A stretch of 64,000 nucleotides of DNA, taken from assembly GCA_902582315.1 (NCBI GenBank), contig CACHRP010000005.1, forward strand, positions 62,001-126,000, in the 5' to 3' direction. The stretch comes from an uncultured Pelagibacteraceae bacterium (GTDB lineage: Bacteria; Pseudomonadota; Alphaproteobacteria; Pelagibacterales; Pelagibacteraceae). Below, piece by piece: positions 46,416 to 54,978 of the stretch (position 1 is its first letter; every line of letters begins with the position of its first letter). The notes below the pieces were generated by a model that was not told the origin of the DNA, searched no databases, and saw nothing but the letters and a program-made list of their open reading frames with translations. The translations under genes were made by a program, and so were the position numbers.

Positions 46416-46760
46416 ATGGGAAAAATTAAAATAATTGCTTTTATTGTTTTGGCTTTCATCATTTATAAAGTTTTCGTTGCTGTAAAAAATTTTGAAGTTG
46501 GATTAGATAAACAAGTTGCAGAAATAGAAAAAATGGGTTTTGAGAAAGAGGATGAAGTAATTGGATTAATGATGTATTTAGGTGATAATGATAATTTGGA
46601 ATTGGTGGAACATTTATTGGTTAAAAATAGATCAAAATGCTTTCAAATGAAAGAAATAGCAGAGGAATCATCGAACGCGTATTATGAATGTGCAAGAATT
46701 AAAGCAATGGTAAAGGAAGGAAAAATTTTAAGTGTTGTAGAGGAGCTTGAAGTTTTATGA
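46416..46760 (+). CDS. Small protein with N-terminal membrane anchor, unknown
   Basis: A 114-residue protein I do not recognise: one transmembrane helix (about 4-22: IKIIAFIVLAFIIYKVFVAV) followed by an acidic, probably helical cytoplasmic or periplasmic domain with two cysteines (SKCFQMKE and YYECARIK). It begins one base after mtkB and its stop overlaps the HIT gene by four bases, so it belongs to the same transcript; a direct link with malyl-CoA metabolism is not shown. Confidence 0.6.
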   Translation: MGKIKIIAFIVLAFIIYKVFVAVKNFEVGLDKQVAEIEKMGFEKEDEVIGLMMYLGDNDNLELVEHLLVKNRSKCFQMKEIAEESSNAYYECARIKAMVKEGKILSVVEELEVL

Positions 46761-47125
46761 TAAGTTATGATGATCATAATATTTTTGCGAAAATTTTAAG
46801 GGGAGAGATACCTTGTAAGAAAATATACGAGGACGAATTTGTTCTGTCTTTCTATGATATAAATCCACAAAAAAAAATACATGCACTTGTTATCCCAAAG
46901 GGTAAGTACGTTGATCTGGATGACTTTTGTAAAAATGCTTCACCAAATGAAATGGTTGGGATGTTTAAAGGAATTGAAATAGTCTCAAATAAACTTGGTA
47001 TTTCATTGAAAAGTGGCAAAGGCTATAGAGCTCTAACAAATGTCGGTAATGATGGAGGCCAAGAAGTGCCACATTTACATTTTCATTTATTTGGAGGTGA
47101 AAAAATTGGAAAGATGGTTTCATGA
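46757..47125 (+). CDS. HIT-family (histidine triad) nucleotide hydrolase
   Basis: HINT-type phosphoramidase of 122 residues. IFAKILRGEIPCKKIYEDEFVLSFYDINPQ at the N-terminus, HALVIPKGKYVDLDD, and the histidine triad VPHLHFHLFGGEKIG near 106-120. Substrates of bacterial HINT proteins are AMP-lysine-type phosphoramidates. Four-base overlaps with both neighbours. Confidence 0.95.
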   Translation: MISYDDHNIFAKILRGEIPCKKIYEDEFVLSFYDINPQKKIHALVIPKGKYVDLDDFCKNASPNEMVGMFKGIEIVSNKLGISLKSGKGYRALTNVGNDGGQEVPHLHFHLFGGEKIGKMVS

Positions 47126-47625
47126 TTGAAAAAATTGAAAGATTTTATTTGGAAATAAATACTATTAATGACTTAAAAAATAAACCAATCTCATCTGATT
47201 GTTTTTCTATAAAAGAGGCAAGTAAAGATAATTTTGATTTAAACAAATTTTTTTATAAACAAATTGGAAAAAGACATCAGTGGGTCGATAGACTTATCTG
47301 GCAAGATAAGGATTGGTTAAAGTACATTTCAAACGAAAATTTAAGGACCTATATTTTTAAAATGGAGAATGATCTTGTTGGTTACTTTGAGCTTATTTTT
47401 AATAATTATGATTGTGAAATAGCTTATTTTGGAATTTTAGAGGAATTTATTGGAAAAGGCTATGGAGGCTTTCTTCTCTCAGAAGCATTGAAAATTGGTT
47501 TTAAAAGAGCAAATAGAATATGGGTGCATACATGCTCGTTAGACCATCCAAATGCGATAGAAAATTATAAGTCTAGAGGAATGAAAATTTTTAAAACAGA
47601 AATTTTGAAAAGAACAGCTATTTAG
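47122..47625 (+). CDS. GNAT-family N-acetyltransferase
   Basis: 167 residues. The acetyl-CoA-binding strand-turn-helix is recognisable in YFGILEEFIGKGYGGFLLSEALKIGF (the Q/RxxGxG/A motif as IGKGYGG), and the C-terminal CSLDHPNAIENYKSRGMKIFK is the usual helix/strand with YxxxGF variant. N-terminal half has WVDRLIWQDKDWLKY, typical of a plant/bacterial GNAT subgroup that modifies small amines. Substrate unknown. Confidence 0.87.
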   Translation: MIEKIERFYLEINTINDLKNKPISSDCFSIKEASKDNFDLNKFFYKQIGKRHQWVDRLIWQDKDWLKYISNENLRTYIFKMENDLVGYFELIFNNYDCEIAYFGILEEFIGKGYGGFLLSEALKIGFKRANRIWVHTCSLDHPNAIENYKSRGMKIFKTEILKRTAI

Positions 47626-47634
47626 GAGAGCTAT

Positions 47635-48468
47635 TTGATTATTTGGATTGCTTCATATCCTAAAAGTGGAAACACTTGGGTAAGGTCAATAATTTCCTCT
47701 TATTTTTTTTCAGAAAATGGAGATTTTGATTTTTCGTTATTAAAAAAAATATCTCTTTATCCAGGACCAAAATATTTTAAAAATAAAATCACTAAGCCAG
47801 GTGAAGTTAGTTTATTTTGGGAATCATCGCAAAAAAAAGTTATTAAAAACCAAAAACGAATTTTTCTTAAGACCCATAATGCTTTAATTTCTTTAAATAA
47901 TAGAAACTTTACTTCTGAAAAAACCACTCTAGGCGCAATTTATATAGTTAGGGATCCTAGAAATATACTTTCATCATTAAAAAATCATTACGACCTTAAG
48001 GATTATGAAGAAACATTTGAATTTATGAAAAACAAAAAAAAATATATTTGGGATATTAGAAATCAAAATGATTTTAGTGGATTTCAATTCTTAGGATCGT
48101 GGTCAGACCATTATAAATCATGGATAAAAAATACAAAATTTAAAACTCTTATAATTAAGTACGAAGATCTTGAAAAAGATTGTTATACAACTTCGCATAA
48201 ATTGATTGAATATATTTTACTTTTAAATGGGCAAAACAATAAGGTAAATGAAAAAAAACTTTTTCAATCTATTGAAACAACAAAATTCGACATTTTACAA
48301 AGTAGAGAAAAGGAAACAGGTTTTGATGAAAGCATTAAAATTAACGAAAAAAATAAATCTTTCTTTTACTTAGGTCCAGAAAATAAGTGGCAAAAAACAC
48401 TGCCAAAAGAAATCTTATCGAAAGCTGAAAAAGAGTTTAGGGATGATTTAAATTTTTTTAATTATTAG
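47635..48468 (+). CDS. PAPS-dependent sulfotransferase-like protein
   Basis: 277 residues. The 5'-phosphosulfate-binding loop IASYPKSGNTWVRSI (4-18) and 3'-phosphate site YIVRDPRNILSSLKNHY near 104-120 match cytosolic-type sulfotransferases; the C-terminal GPENKWQKTLPKEILSKAEKEF resembles the RKGxxGDWK-like segment. Acceptor is unknown (glycan, lipid or small molecule). The start is TTG at 47635, supported by an AGGAGAG ribosome-binding site four bases upstream at 47624-47630. The 3' end overlaps lolA by 11 bases. Confidence 0.88.
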   Translation: MIIWIASYPKSGNTWVRSIISSYFFSENGDFDFSLLKKISLYPGPKYFKNKITKPGEVSLFWESSQKKVIKNQKRIFLKTHNALISLNNRNFTSEKTTLGAIYIVRDPRNILSSLKNHYDLKDYEETFEFMKNKKKYIWDIRNQNDFSGFQFLGSWSDHYKSWIKNTKFKTLIIKYEDLEKDCYTTSHKLIEYILLLNGQNNKVNEKKLFQSIETTKFDILQSREKETGFDESIKINEKNKSFFYLGPENKWQKTLPKEILSKAEKEFRDDLNFFNY

Positions 48469-49024
48469 TCGGATTTGGCAGTCTAAATTGATTTTTTGTT
48501 ACGTTAATATTTTTTTTTAAATCAAATAAATATGTAATTACCAAATTTTGGTAGATATCAATATTTTGCCATCCAATAATATTATAAGAAAAAATGTCAA
48601 AAAAAATGTTTATTTGATAGTCACCTTCAACAAATTTAAATCTTAAATACTTTTCATCTATAATATCACCGTCACTTTTTTTTATTTTTTCTAGTAAGAA
48701 ATTTTTATCTAAAATTAAATTTAAAGCGGTTTTTTCTATTGGGTAGATATAATATTGATTATTTTTAAAATTCTGTATAACCAATTTCTTACCATTCGAG
48801 ACTAATATTTTTTTACTTTTTTCATATTTACAATAAATTTTTTTTGGATACTCAATTATGCAATTACCTTCTTGGGTTTTATCACTTATATGTTGTTTGA
48901 ACTTAAATGAGAGATTTTCTGTATTATTTAAATTCTCTATAATATTGCTTTTTGTAGAAGCAAGTAAATTATACGGGGAAAAAACAAATACAAAAAAAAA
49001 AAATGTTGTTACATATCGCATCAT
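48458..49024 (-). CDS. lolA: Outer-membrane lipoprotein carrier LolA
   Basis: Periplasmic carrier that shuttles lipoproteins from LolCDE to the outer membrane. 188 residues with a signal peptide (MRYVTTFFFFVFVFSPYNLLAS), then NLSFKFKQHISDKTQEGNCIIEYPKKIYCKYEK, the characteristic LolA strand pattern, and FDIFSYNIIGWQNIDIYQN. The start overlaps the ftsK TGA (ATGA). LolA beside ftsK is the usual proteobacterial order, which strengthens the call. Confidence 0.9.
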   Translation of the reverse strand: MMRYVTTFFFFVFVFSPYNLLASTKSNIIENLNNTENLSFKFKQHISDKTQEGNCIIEYPKKIYCKYEKSKKILVSNGKKLVIQNFKNNQYYIYPIEKTALNLILDKNFLLEKIKKSDGDIIDEKYLRFKFVEGDYQINIFFDIFSYNIIGWQNIDIYQNLVITYLFDLKKNINVTKNQFRLPNPTNN

Positions 49025-51096
49025 TTAATTACTTCTCTTTTTCCCACATGGTTTGCTTTACTTACAATGCCATCTGCTTCCATAGCATCAATAATTCTAG
49101 CAGCTCTATTATAACCAATTTGAAGTTTTCTCTGTAAAAATGATGTTGAAGCTTTACCTTCTGTCCTTATTATTTCAACAGCTGTGTGGTATAACTCGTC
49201 CTTCTCATCTACTTTATTTAAATCTTCTGATTTTTTTTGATCTCCAAAACTTAAAATTTCGTCAAAATACTCTGCTTCACCTTGAGATCTTAAGTAATCA
49301 TTTACCTTCTTAATTTCTTTTTCAGATACAAAAGGCCCATGTATCCTAACAATTCTGTTAGCAGAAGTCATATAAAGCATATCTCCTTTTCCAAGAAGTT
49401 GTTCTGCGCCTTGTTCACCCAATATTGTTCTACTGTCAATTTTTGAAGTTACCTGAAAAGATATTCGTGTAGGAAAATTAGCTTTAATAGTCCCTGTAAT
49501 AACATCAACACTTGGTCTTTGAGTTGCCATTATAATGTGAATTCCAGCTGCTCTTGCCATCTGAGATAATTTTTGAATATAATTTTCGATTTGTTTTCCA
49601 GCGACTAACATTAAATCTGACATTTCATCCACAATTACCACTATGTACGGCATAGGCAGAGAATGTTTTTCATTATATCCATCAATATTCCTTACACCTT
49701 CTTTTGTCATTAGCCTATATCTACTTTCCATCTCTTTAACTACCCATCCTAATACCGATGCAGCTCTTTTAGGTTCAGTAATTACTGGACATAAAAGATG
49801 TGGAATTCTCTCATAAGTCGATAACTCTAGCATCTTAGGATCAATTAAAATAAACTTACATTTATTTGGTGTTAGTTTGTAAAGTAAAGATAAAATAATT
49901 GTATTAATACAAACAGATTTTCCAGATCCGGTAGTTCCAGCAATAAGCAAATGAGGCATTGAGGCTAGATCCCCAATTATTGGAGTTCCTGAAATACTTT
50001 TACCTAATGCAATTGGTAATTTGATATCTTTTTTTCTAAATTCTTTGCTTGAAATTATTTCACTTAAATAGACGTTCTCTCTAATATTATTGGGTAGCTC
50101 AATACCAATCGTGCTTCTTCCTGGTATTGTTGATATCCTTGCTGATTCAGAACTGGTATTTCTCGCTATATCCTCAGAAAGATTGATAACTTTTGAAACC
50201 TTTATTCCAGCCGCAGGCTCGAATTCATTGAGAGTTACTACAGGTCCATGGCTCACTTTAGTTATATTCCCTTCGACGCCAAAATCTAGCAATATTTTTT
50301 CTAAACTTTTTTGATCGTAATTACTTTTTAACATACTTTTTTGGATACTATTTTTTTGCTGAGTTTGAAGAAAATCTATAGCAGGTAATTTAATAATATT
50401 TTTTTCTTGATTTTTAGACTGAGAAAAATTGTCAAATGTAAAATTTTCTTGCGTATCAATTTCGTTTTGGGGTAATTTAATTTCATTATTTTTATTATTA
50501 ACCACTGTTTCATTTTTCAATTTTTTTTTAAAAAGAAAATTCTTAATAGTTACAAGATGATGTAATTTAAAATTAATACTCAATAAAAATAAAAGTATTA
50601 ATATAAAAATGAAACTTAAATCAAAAATTATCTCATTGGAGTTTACTATCTCACTGATGAAACTATCTACTAAATAATTTCCAATAAAACCCCCATTACC
50701 TCCAATTGATAAAAAAAAAGATTCTTTGTAAAAAAGAGATAAATATAGAGATCCTACTATAGAATATAAAACTATAAAAAATAAATTTTCAAATAAAATT
50801 AAAAGCTTCTTACTAAAAAAAACATTCACACCTGCAATGACTATAGATAAAGGGATTAAAAAAGAAACCAAGCCTATTGCTTGAAAAAAAAAATCAGAAA
50901 CTAAACTCCCTTTGAAACCTAATAAATTTTTAATTTCTTTATTTTCAGAAAATATAAAATTTGGATCGTTTGGTGAATAGGTAATTAAAGATAAAAAAAA
51001 TAATAAACCTAAAATAATTATACCTATACCAATTGTTTCAATAATTTTGTATAAAACTATATTTCTTGCATTTATTAATAAATTTTTAAAATCCAT
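49021..51096 (-). CDS. ftsK: DNA translocase FtsK
   Basis: Divisome-anchored DNA pump that clears and dimer-resolves chromosome termini. 691 residues: about four transmembrane helices in the first 185 residues, a linker to about 240, alpha domain from DFGVEGNITKVSHGPVVTLNEFEP, motor with Walker A IAGTTGSGKSVCINTI near 388-403 and Walker B PYIVVIVDEMSDLM, and the gamma winged helix TSFLQRKLQIGYNRAARIID...MEADGIVSK at the C-terminus that reads KOPS sites. The linker is short compared with E. coli. Confidence 0.97.
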   Translation of the reverse strand: MDFKNLLINARNIVLYKIIETIGIGIIILGLLFFLSLITYSPNDPNFIFSENKEIKNLLGFKGSLVSDFFFQAIGLVSFLIPLSIVIAGVNVFFSKKLLILFENLFFIVLYSIVGSLYLSLFYKESFFLSIGGNGGFIGNYLVDSFISEIVNSNEIIFDLSFIFILILLFLLSINFKLHHLVTIKNFLFKKKLKNETVVNNKNNEIKLPQNEIDTQENFTFDNFSQSKNQEKNIIKLPAIDFLQTQQKNSIQKSMLKSNYDQKSLEKILLDFGVEGNITKVSHGPVVTLNEFEPAAGIKVSKVINLSEDIARNTSSESARISTIPGRSTIGIELPNNIRENVYLSEIISSKEFRKKDIKLPIALGKSISGTPIIGDLASMPHLLIAGTTGSGKSVCINTIILSLLYKLTPNKCKFILIDPKMLELSTYERIPHLLCPVITEPKRAASVLGWVVKEMESRYRLMTKEGVRNIDGYNEKHSLPMPYIVVIVDEMSDLMLVAGKQIENYIQKLSQMARAAGIHIIMATQRPSVDVITGTIKANFPTRISFQVTSKIDSRTILGEQGAEQLLGKGDMLYMTSANRIVRIHGPFVSEKEIKKVNDYLRSQGEAEYFDEILSFGDQKKSEDLNKVDEKDELYHTAVEIIRTEGKASTSFLQRKLQIGYNRAARIIDAMEADGIVSKANHVGKREVIK

Positions 51097-51163
51097 AAAT
51101 TTAAAAAACTATATTTATCACTTTGTATCATTTAAAATTTGTTGTTAAAATTAAAAATTAAAT

Positions 51164-52252
51164 ATGAAAATTTGTATTATAGGTATGAACCTGACGAGTC
51201 TAATTTTAGCAAAGGCTATGATAAATAATGGATTTACCGTCGATGTTATTGCTTCCACCCAAAAAAAAAGGAATCTTTCAACCAGAACAATAGGGGTTAG
51301 CAAAAGTAATATAGATTTTATAAACAATCATATTATTAATATAAAACCTAAACAATTCCACAATATCAAAAAAATTCGTATTCTATCAGAAAAAAAGAGA
51401 GAGCTAATAAATTTCTATAATAAGGGTGAAAATTTATTTTCCTTAATTGAAGTAGATAAATTTTTTAAGATAATTTTTGAAAGTCTAAAATTTAATAAAC
51501 TTTTTAAATTAAAAAAATTCAATAACCAAAATTTTAAAATTAATACTTTAAAAAACGATTATAATCTGATCATTAACTGCGAGAAGAATAATTTTATTTC
51601 TAAAAAATATTTTAGCAAAAAAATTCAAAAAAGTTATAATAGCACTGCCTATACATCGCTTCTATATCATAAAACAATTAAAAATAACGAAGCAAAGCAA
51701 TATTTTACAAATTTAGGCCCACTTGCATTTTTACCAATATCACCAAAAATAACCTCTGTAGTATTGTCTGCGTATAAAAATAAAAAATTAAATCAAGATA
51801 AATTCAAAAATTTTGTAAATAATTTTAAAGATAATTTAAATGTAGTAAAATTTTCTGAGTTGCAACTAACAGAGTTAAATTTTTCAATACCAAGAAACTA
51901 TTACCAGGATAACATTCTATTATTTGGTGATGGTTTGCATCAAATACACCCACTAGCAGGTCAAGGTTTCAATATGACATTAAGAGATTTGAAAATATTT
52001 TTAAATATTATTAAAAATAAAATTGAAAACGGTTTAGAAGTAAATACATTTTGTCTTAAAGAATTTGAAAAATTAACAAAATCAAAAAATTTTATTTTTT
52101 CAGAGGGAATAAATATTATTCAAGATATATTCAGGTTAAAAAATATTTTTGGAGAAAATAAAGTAAATAATATGATCGAAAAATTTGGAAAAAATAAGAT
52201 ATTGAAAAGTTTTTTTATAAAAACAGCTGATGAAGGTATATTTGTTTTTTGA
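51164..52252 (+). CDS. UbiH-family FAD-dependent hydroxylase, diverged
   Basis: 362 residues, most like ubiquinone-biosynthesis monooxygenases of the UbiH/UbiF group. The second FAD motif is well kept: ILLFGDGLHQIHPLAGQGFNMTLRDL near 246-271. RTIGVSKSNIDFIN near 46-59 resembles the R-x-x-x-L-s segment. The first FAD loop, normally GxGxxG, reads IIGMNLTSLILAK at 5-17, keeping only the first glycine. It may be a working but diverged ring hydroxylase of ubiquinone synthesis, or a degenerate paralogue. It diverges from ftsK across 67 bases. Confidence 0.78.
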   Translation: MKICIIGMNLTSLILAKAMINNGFTVDVIASTQKKRNLSTRTIGVSKSNIDFINNHIINIKPKQFHNIKKIRILSEKKRELINFYNKGENLFSLIEVDKFFKIIFESLKFNKLFKLKKFNNQNFKINTLKNDYNLIINCEKNNFISKKYFSKKIQKSYNSTAYTSLLYHKTIKNNEAKQYFTNLGPLAFLPISPKITSVVLSAYKNKKLNQDKFKNFVNNFKDNLNVVKFSELQLTELNFSIPRNYYQDNILLFGDGLHQIHPLAGQGFNMTLRDLKIFLNIIKNKIENGLEVNTFCLKEFEKLTKSKNFIFSEGINIIQDIFRLKNIFGENKVNNMIEKFGKNKILKSFFIKTADEGIFVF

Positions 52253-52897
52253 TTATTGAAGAGTTTTGTTGCTAAAATCGTCAAGAGTATAAGTTTTTAA
52301 TATTTGCTCTAATCTCAATTTTCTAGTGCTTAAATCTTTTGTTTCTAATAAGGCTTGTTTCTCCTCTAAGGAAAAAGGAGATGCCATGGATAAAGTATTT
52401 AACGTATTCGAAAAGTTTTGTTTTTTCAAGCTCGACCAATCGACCATGAAACCTTTTTTTTCAAAAAGGTTCTGCAAGTCTTTGAATATTCTATCTAAAT
52501 CTTTAATAGGAAATTCTTCAATTTTATCTTCTAAATCTTTAATATAGTTTTGATAATTCACCTTACATGACCTGTAAAGGTTTTCAGATTTTATCTCCTC
52601 TTCAATTTTAAATCTACTAACACCATTTATAATTATTAAATATCGACCATCATCAGTTTCATTAAAACTTGTAATTTTCCCTATGCAGCCAACTTCATAT
52701 AAATCAGGTTTTTTTAGTTCTCCACTTTTTTTTGGTTGAATCATACCAATCATTCTATGTGACTTCATACTATCATTTATCATTTGTATATATCTAGGCT
52801 CAAATATATTTAATGGTACTGTGGTATTTGGAAATATAATAAAGTTTGATAATGGAAATATAGGAATTATCGAAGGAAGTTTATTTTGCTTTTGCAT
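52253..52897 (-). CDS. Lon N-terminal (LonN) substrate-binding domain protein
   Basis: 214 residues, a stand-alone Lon/ASB domain with no ATPase or protease part. IPIFPLSNFIIFPNTTVPLNIFEPRY is the typical opening, then YEVGCIGKITSFNETDDGRYLIIINGVSRFKI, and a helical C-terminal part. Common in alphaproteobacteria; function not established (adaptor or substrate-recognition module suspected). Converges directly with the UbiH-like gene, no gap. Confidence 0.92.
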   Translation of the reverse strand: MQKQNKLPSIIPIFPLSNFIIFPNTTVPLNIFEPRYIQMINDSMKSHRMIGMIQPKKSGELKKPDLYEVGCIGKITSFNETDDGRYLIIINGVSRFKIEEEIKSENLYRSCKVNYQNYIKDLEDKIEEFPIKDLDRIFKDLQNLFEKKGFMVDWSSLKKQNFSNTLNTLSMASPFSLEEKQALLETKDLSTRKLRLEQILKTYTLDDFSNKTLQ

Positions 52898-53019
52898 AAT
52901 TAATTAACAATAAAAATCATAATTTTATTTTAGTATAATACAATTAATTAAATATAAAATTTCTATTTTGTCACTTGCTAAATTTTCAAAAAGCCTCTAA
53001 TTTTATAAATTATAAACAT

Positions 53020-53094
53020 GCGGGCATAGCTCAGTGGTAGAGCGTCTCGTTGCCAACGAGAAGGTCGTGGGTTCAAGTCCCATTGCCCGCTCCA
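53020..53094 (+). tRNA. tRNA-Gly (GCC)
   Basis: Full cloverleaf with genome-encoded CCA: acceptor GCGGGCA pairing with TGCCCGC, D arm GCTC...GAGC, anticodon stem TCTCG/CGAGA around loop TTGCCAA with anticodon GCC at 53052-53054, and T arm GTGGG-TTCAAGT-CCCAT. The CCA end at 53092-53094 directly abuts the phhB ribosome-binding site. The preceding 122 bases (52898-53019) are AT-rich and must hold its promoter, but no clear -35/-10 pair stands out. Confidence 0.98.
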
Positions 53095-53104
53095 AGGAGA
53101 TATT

Positions 53105-53443
53105 ATGAGTGAACTAGCGGATAAAAAATGTGTTCCCTGCGAAGGCGGAATACCAAGTTTTGATTTAAAAGAGATACATAAATATTTAAAAAAAGTAGAT
53201 GGTTGGGACGTTAAAACTGATGACGATAAAACTTACTATCTAATTAAAGAGTTTCGATTTAAAAATTTTTTAGAAAGTCAAAAGTTTGTGAATAAAGTGG
53301 GAAATATAGCAGAGGATGAAGCTCATCATCCAGATATCTGGTTTGGATGGGGTTATGCAAAAATAAAGATTTTTACTCATGCTATCAATGGACTGCACGA
53401 GAGTGATTTTGTTCTAGCTGCAAAAATTGATAAACTGTCTTAG
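53105..53443 (+). CDS. phhB: 4a-hydroxytetrahydrobiopterin dehydratase
   Basis: Pterin-4a-carbinolamine dehydratase, recycling the pterin cofactor of aromatic amino-acid hydroxylases, or moonlighting in folate/molybdopterin metabolism. 112 residues with CVPCEGGIPSF at the start, the signature EDEAHHPDIWFGWGYAKIKIFTHAINGLHESDFVLA near 80-110 (catalytic HH and DxxWGY-like motifs). An AGGAGA ribosome-binding site at 53095-53100 lies directly after the tRNA CCA, so the mRNA may be a tRNA-processing product. Converges with purH (four-base overlap). Confidence 0.95.
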   Translation: MSELADKKCVPCEGGIPSFDLKEIHKYLKKVDGWDVKTDDDKTYYLIKEFRFKNFLESQKFVNKVGNIAEDEAHHPDIWFGWGYAKIKIFTHAINGLHESDFVLAAKIDKLS

Positions 53444-54978
53444 TGTTTAAAGTGTCTTGTTTTGGAAAAAACAAGTATTGTTCCAGTTCTATTTGCAAAA
53501 TTAATTATCTCTTTATCTCTTATGGACCCGCTTGGCTGAATTATACCTGATACTCCGTTTTGCACTAGTTTTTCTACACCATCAATAAATGGAAAAAAAG
53601 CATCAGAGGCTGCTAAAATTTCTTTATGTGAAATATCCTGAAATTCATTCATTTTTTTAATTGCAATTTCACAACTATCTAATCTGCTTGGTTGTCCTGA
53701 CCCAATCCCCACAGTTGACTTTCCATTAGTTAATACAATTGCATTAGATTTTACAAATCTACAAACATTGAAAGCAAAAATTAAATTTTCAAATGTTTTT
53801 CTGCTTGGTCTTGCTTTAGAAACAATTTTAAAGTCACTAATTGTAAATTTTTTATCATCTGGTGTCTGAGCTAAAGCAAAATGCATATTTGAAATCAAGT
53901 TATTTTTACTGAAAACTTCATAATTTTTGCTATTAATTATACGAACATTTTTTTTTGTCTTAAGAATTGACAATGCATCATTCTCAAAACCATTACCTAT
54001 TATTACCTCAAAAAATAACTTATTAATTTTTAACGCTAAACTTCGATTAATCTTGAAGTTACATGAGACAATGCCGCCAAAAGAACTTGTAGGGTCACAT
54101 TTGTGAGCCATTGAAAAACTTTCATTATTATTTTTATGTATTGAAGCACCACAAGGATTACCATGTTTAACAATCACTGTTCCTTTATTATTTGGGAAAG
54201 ATTTTGATATTTGTAATGCAGAAAAAATATCAGCATAGTTATTATAGCTTAATTGTTTACCATTTAATTTTTCAAGGCCCAAATTTTTAGACGTAGTATA
54301 AATAGCTCCATTTTGATGTGGATTTTCGCCATATCTTAGTTTTTCAAATTTATTTAAACCTAAAATAATTTTTTTTGAATCTTCTTTTGGCGAAATATCC
54401 TTAAAATAGTTAAAGATTAATGATTCATAATATGCTGTTTCTCCGAATGCCTCTAAAGCAGCTTTTTTTCTAAATTCTAAAGATGTAGCACCTTTGTTTT
54501 CATTCAAATTTTTTATTAATTCCTCATATTGTGAAATACTTGTTACTATAGTTACATAATTATAATTTTTTGCAGCTGCACGGACTAAAGTTGGTCCACC
54601 TATGTCAATATTTTCTAAAATTTTTTCATGATTTTTACTTTGTTTTAAAGTTTTTTCAAAAGGATAAAAATTTACTATTACTAAATCAATTTCATTATAA
54701 TTATTTTTTTTTAAATCATTTTTGTGTGCTTTTAATTTTCTTTTAGATAATATTCCCGCATGTATCTTTGGATGTAGTGTCTTTACTCTCCCTGATAAAA
54801 TTTCAGGGCTACTTGTATACTTTGAGACCTCTTCGCAGCTAAAACCCATTTTTTTGATCTCTTTATAAGTACCACCCGAGCTAATCAACTTAATTTGGTA
54901 TTTATTTAAATTTTTTAATAAAAATTTCAAATTATCTTTGTCCGATACAGATATTAAAGCTCGTTTAATTTTTTTCAT
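53440..54978 (-). CDS. purH: Bifunctional AICAR transformylase / IMP cyclohydrolase
   Basis: Last two steps of IMP synthesis. 512 residues: the N-terminal MGS-like IMP cyclohydrolase domain (ALISVSDKDNLKFLLKNL, ISSGGTYKEIKKMG, GRVKTLHPKIHAGIL) and C-terminal transformylase with GLNKFEKLRYGENPHQ, VKHGNPCGASIH and IGSGQPSRLDSCEIA, ending DGVEKLVQNGVSGIIQPSGSIRDKEII. Overlaps the heparinase-like gene by four bases. Confidence 0.98.
   Translation of the reverse strand: MKKIKRALISVSDKDNLKFLLKNLNKYQIKLISSGGTYKEIKKMGFSCEEVSKYTSSPEILSGRVKTLHPKIHAGILSKRKLKAHKNDLKKNNYNEIDLVIVNFYPFEKTLKQSKNHEKILENIDIGGPTLVRAAAKNYNYVTIVTSISQYEELIKNLNENKGATSLEFRKKAALEAFGETAYYESLIFNYFKDISPKEDSKKIILGLNKFEKLRYGENPHQNGAIYTTSKNLGLEKLNGKQLSYNNYADIFSALQISKSFPNNKGTVIVKHGNPCGASIHKNNNESFSMAHKCDPTSSFGGIVSCNFKINRSLALKINKLFFEVIIGNGFENDALSILKTKKNVRIINSKNYEVFSKNNLISNMHFALAQTPDDKKFTISDFKIVSKARPSRKTFENLIFAFNVCRFVKSNAIVLTNGKSTVGIGSGQPSRLDSCEIAIKKMNEFQDISHKEILAASDAFFPFIDGVEKLVQNGVSGIIQPSGSIRDKEIINFANRTGTILVFSKTRHFKH

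Noticed and set aside
52898-53019. Sigma-70 promoter for tRNA-Gly
   Set aside because: Only weak -35/-10 pairs with poor spacing (for example TTGCTA, 15 bases, TCTAAT); not better than chance in this composition.
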